Below, one piece after another: positions 62,398 to 64,000 of a stretch of 64,000 bases of DNA. The stretch comes from a candidate division KSB1 bacterium. Lineage in GTDB: Bacteria > Zhuqueibacterota > Zhuqueibacteria > Zhuqueibacterales > Zhuqueibacteraceae. Numbering within the stretch: the first letter of the stretch is position 1; every line of letters begins with the position of its first letter. The notes under the pieces were generated by a model, which ran no database searches, was not told where the DNA came from, and saw nothing but the letters and a program-made list of their open reading frames with translations. Both the position numbers and the translations under genes were made by a program. The DNA lies in assembly GCA_034506255.1 (NCBI GenBank), contig JAPDPX010000001.1:496001-560000 (forward strand), written 5' to 3'.

Positions 62398-64000
62398 ATG
62401 GCGTTATGGCAATCTCGAATTTGCAAGCGAACAGGAAAAATTTTGCAGATCAATGACGGCACTCCCCGCAGCCGGGCATCACATGGCGTGCGAACCCTGC
62501 CGGCGCTGACAGTTTTACTTGTCGGCGGTCTTTGCCTGCCTGCCTGCAGGCTGGAGCCGCCCCAGGCACCCCGCTGGCAGGCCAACCTTACTGTTCCGCT
62601 CGTTGATTTTCGCTATGACATGCGAACTTTGATTGCCGAGGATGATCAGCTTTACGCGGGTGGCGACAGCCTGGTGCACTTCCTGGCAGAGTCACAACTC
62701 GACACTTTCGTGGTGGGCGAACGCTTGCGATATGCCGGCTTTGACCAGAGTTTTCACAAGCGTTACTTGACGATCCCCGCTGACACAGTCCAGCAGCGTC
62801 TTTCCTTTCCGGATTTTTATGCGCCCAGCGGCAATCTCACCGGCCAAAGGGCGATCATTCCTCCCTTCCCCTTTGCCCTCAACGCTGTGCCGTTGCCGGC
62901 TTACAAGGGATTCGCCTGGGTCGAAGTGGAGAGCGGCATTTTGCTTTTGCATTTGCACAACGAACTGCCGGTTGCACTCGGCCCGCCGCTGCACCTGCGG
63001 CTCCACGACGACAGCTTGTCCGCCGTGCTGGTCGATTTTCTGCATCGTACGGAAATTCCCCCCGGAGGGGTAGTGGAGCAGCGTTTTGATCTCAGCGCCA
63101 AAAAATTCTCCAACTCGCTGGTGTTGCAGCTTTCCGGCGAAAGTCCGGGCAGTGGCGGCCGGTTTGTCACGGTTGCGGCGACCAATGGGGTGCAGGTGAG
63201 AGTGGCGGTAAGCGATTTGAGAATTCGTCGCGTGCGATTGCCGCTCGCCTCGTTCTCGTTGGACGGGGAGGAGGAGATCCCGCTGGGGGATTCGCTGAGC
63301 GTCAGCCGGGCGGACATCAAGAGCGGGAGTCTATCCCTGAATGTGCGCAGTTCATTCCCGGTGGCAAGCTGGATGGTGGCAACGCTGCCGGATTTTTACC
63401 CGCCCGGCCGCGCCGTGCTGCGCGATTCACTGTCGCTGCAGCCGCAGCAACTCTCTTCTTTTCAGTTGAACCTTGCCGGCCATGTTTTTCGACCATTGGC
63501 AGCGCCCTTTGGCCGGCAAAAAATTCGCCTGCACTGGCGTTTGCAGTCGCAGGCGGCGGCGCAGCAGGAAGTGACACTGACAAACAATGATCTGGTGGAG
63601 GGAAATTTTACCAGCACTCCGTTCGTCTTCTCACGAGTGCGCGGCCGCTTTCAGACCAAAGCGTTCGACCTTGCCCCCCGCCGCTTTGCACTCGCCCTGC
63701 CCGAGGGTTTGGACAGTCTGCAATTGGCGGCGGCCGAGATGACCGTCACCCTGCGCAACCGCATCAATTTTCCGCTCACCCTTGCTTTTCAAATTCAGGG
63801 GGATCACGCTCGACAACTCAGCCTGCAAGGGCAGGCCTCACCGGCGGGCGGCAGCGCACCAACCACCGCGCAGATTCTGCTGACGGAAAAGAACAGCACG
63901 CTGGCAGCATTTCTCAGCAGCCTGCCGCACGCCATCACGGTTCGCGGGCGGGTGCTGGTGGGCGATGCCACCTATCTCGGGAGCGCGCAGGAAAATGACT
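62398..64000 (+). CDS. Large lipoprotein or exported beta-rich protein, 3' end outside the window
   Basis: At least 534 codons in one frame with no stop, running off the right edge. From ATG 62398 the N-terminus is MALWQSRICKRTGKILQIND, then a hydrophobic segment (TLPALTVLLVGGLCL) and the lipobox LPAC, so a lipoprotein signal is likely; GTG 62488 would give a more typical length of signal. The mature part is strand-rich with repeated VSDLRIRRVRL, VSRADIKSGSLSLNVRSSFP and EMTVTLRNRINFPLTL segments of about 100-150 residues. They look like the repeated beta modules found in large surface lipoproteins of KSB1-like genomes. No family is recognised and no catalytic motif seen. Confidence 0.75.
   Translation, partial: MALWQSRICKRTGKILQINDGTPRSRASHGVRTLPALTVLLVGGLCLPACRLEPPQAPRWQANLTVPLVDFRYDMRTLIAEDDQLYAGGDSLVHFLAESQLDTFVVGERLRYAGFDQSFHKRYLTIPADTVQQRLSFPDFYAPSGNLTGQRAIIPPFPFALNAVPLPAYKGFAWVEVESGILLLHLHNELPVALGPPLHLRLHDDSLSAVLVDFLHRTEIPPGGVVEQRFDLSAKKFSNSLVLQLSGESPGSGGRFVTVAATNGVQVRVAVSDLRIRRVRLPLASFSLDGEEEIPLGDSLSVSRADIKSGSLSLNVRSSFPVASWMVATLPDFYPPGRAVLRDSLSLQPQQLSSFQLNLAGHVFRPLAAPFGRQKIRLHWRLQSQAAAQQEVTLTNNDLVEGNFTSTPFVFSRVRGRFQTKAFDLAPRRFALALPEGLDSLQLAAAEMTVTLRNRINFPLTLAFQIQGDHARQLSLQGQASPAGGSAPTTAQILLTEKNSTLAAFLSSLPHAITVRGRVLVGDATYLGSAQEND

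Noticed and set aside
1..64000. tRNA, rRNA, CRISPR arrays, prophage or transposase genes
   Set aside because: None recognised by eye; no transposase, integrase or phage structural motifs, and no cloverleaf was recognised. A tRNAscan-SE, Infernal and ISfinder run would settle this.

Overview
The window is high-GC (about 60%), gene-dense chromosomal DNA from a Gram-negative bacterium with an outer membrane. Several features point to the Fibrobacteres-Chlorobi-Bacteroidetes (FCB) side of the tree: two PorV/PorQ-like outer-membrane proteins, a protein with a C-terminal FlgD-like/type IX secretion sorting region, a two-component hybrid kinase with a Reg_prop beta-propeller sensor, an OmpA protein with thrombospondin type 3 repeats, and a protease-propeller-barrel fusion. 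The mix with GH31, an octaheme cytochrome and a phenylacetyl-CoA epoxidase operon fits candidate division KSB1 or Calditrichota best. That is an inference from gene content; no marker gene such as 16S rRNA is present. Sigma-70-like promoters (TTGACA, then 16-18 bp, then TATNNT) and Rho-independent terminators can be read directly. No tRNA, rRNA, CRISPR array, prophage or insertion sequence was recognised.

Layout. 0.5-5.4 kb: a DUF4394 lipoprotein, a PLP-dependent serine/threonine dehydratase and a secreted GH31 glycosidase. 5.4-16 kb: a response regulator split by a one-base frameshift, an octaheme cytochrome c, a nitrilase-family amidohydrolase, a 1348-residue hybrid sensor kinase, and, divergent from the kinase, a two-gene operon of coiled-coil proteins, the second ending in a RodZ-type C-terminal domain. 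16-22.3 kb: a DJ-1/PfpI protein, an OmpA/TSP3 protein, small stress or membrane proteins, a DUF937 protein and a methyltransferase. 22.5-29 kb: a TPR-CHAT protein, a small membrane protein, and the nifS-like cysteine desulfurase plus mnmA pair for tRNA 2-thiolation. 29.5-33.1 kb: a phenylacetyl-CoA epoxidase operon with the order paaA, PaaD MIP18 half, paaB, paaC, PaaD zinc-ribbon half; paaE is absent. An esterase follows.

33.2-43 kb: a metalloprotease/beta-propeller/outer-membrane-barrel fusion, a tandem NUDIX protein, a lipoprotein, a divergent polysaccharide deacetylase overlapping pdxJ, an asparaginase and a HAD phosphatase. 43-51.4 kb is an envelope block: PorV/PorQ-like barrel, lipoprotein, BNR-repeat protein with sorting domain, second PorV/PorQ-like barrel, S41 (CtpA) protease, then ExbB-ExbD-ExbD. 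52-58 kb: a TPR lipoprotein-like protein, a YbjQ protein, a secreted protein built from about 138-residue repeats, an M20 peptidase, and a heme-binding protein with a membrane partner. 58.5-62 kb: full-length cobalamin-dependent methionine synthase (metH). The window ends inside a large lipoprotein gene.

The observations most worth a second look are the four-copy repeat family at 53784-55526, the PaaD protein split over two genes, the coiled-coil/RodZ-C operon, the duplicated zinc-ribbon NUDIX fusion, the perfect-consensus promoter overlapping a stop codon next to a 103-bp palindrome at 46814-46958, the structured RNA candidates upstream of the paa operon and of the OmpA gene, and the recurring TTC directly before the -10 box in plus-strand promoters.
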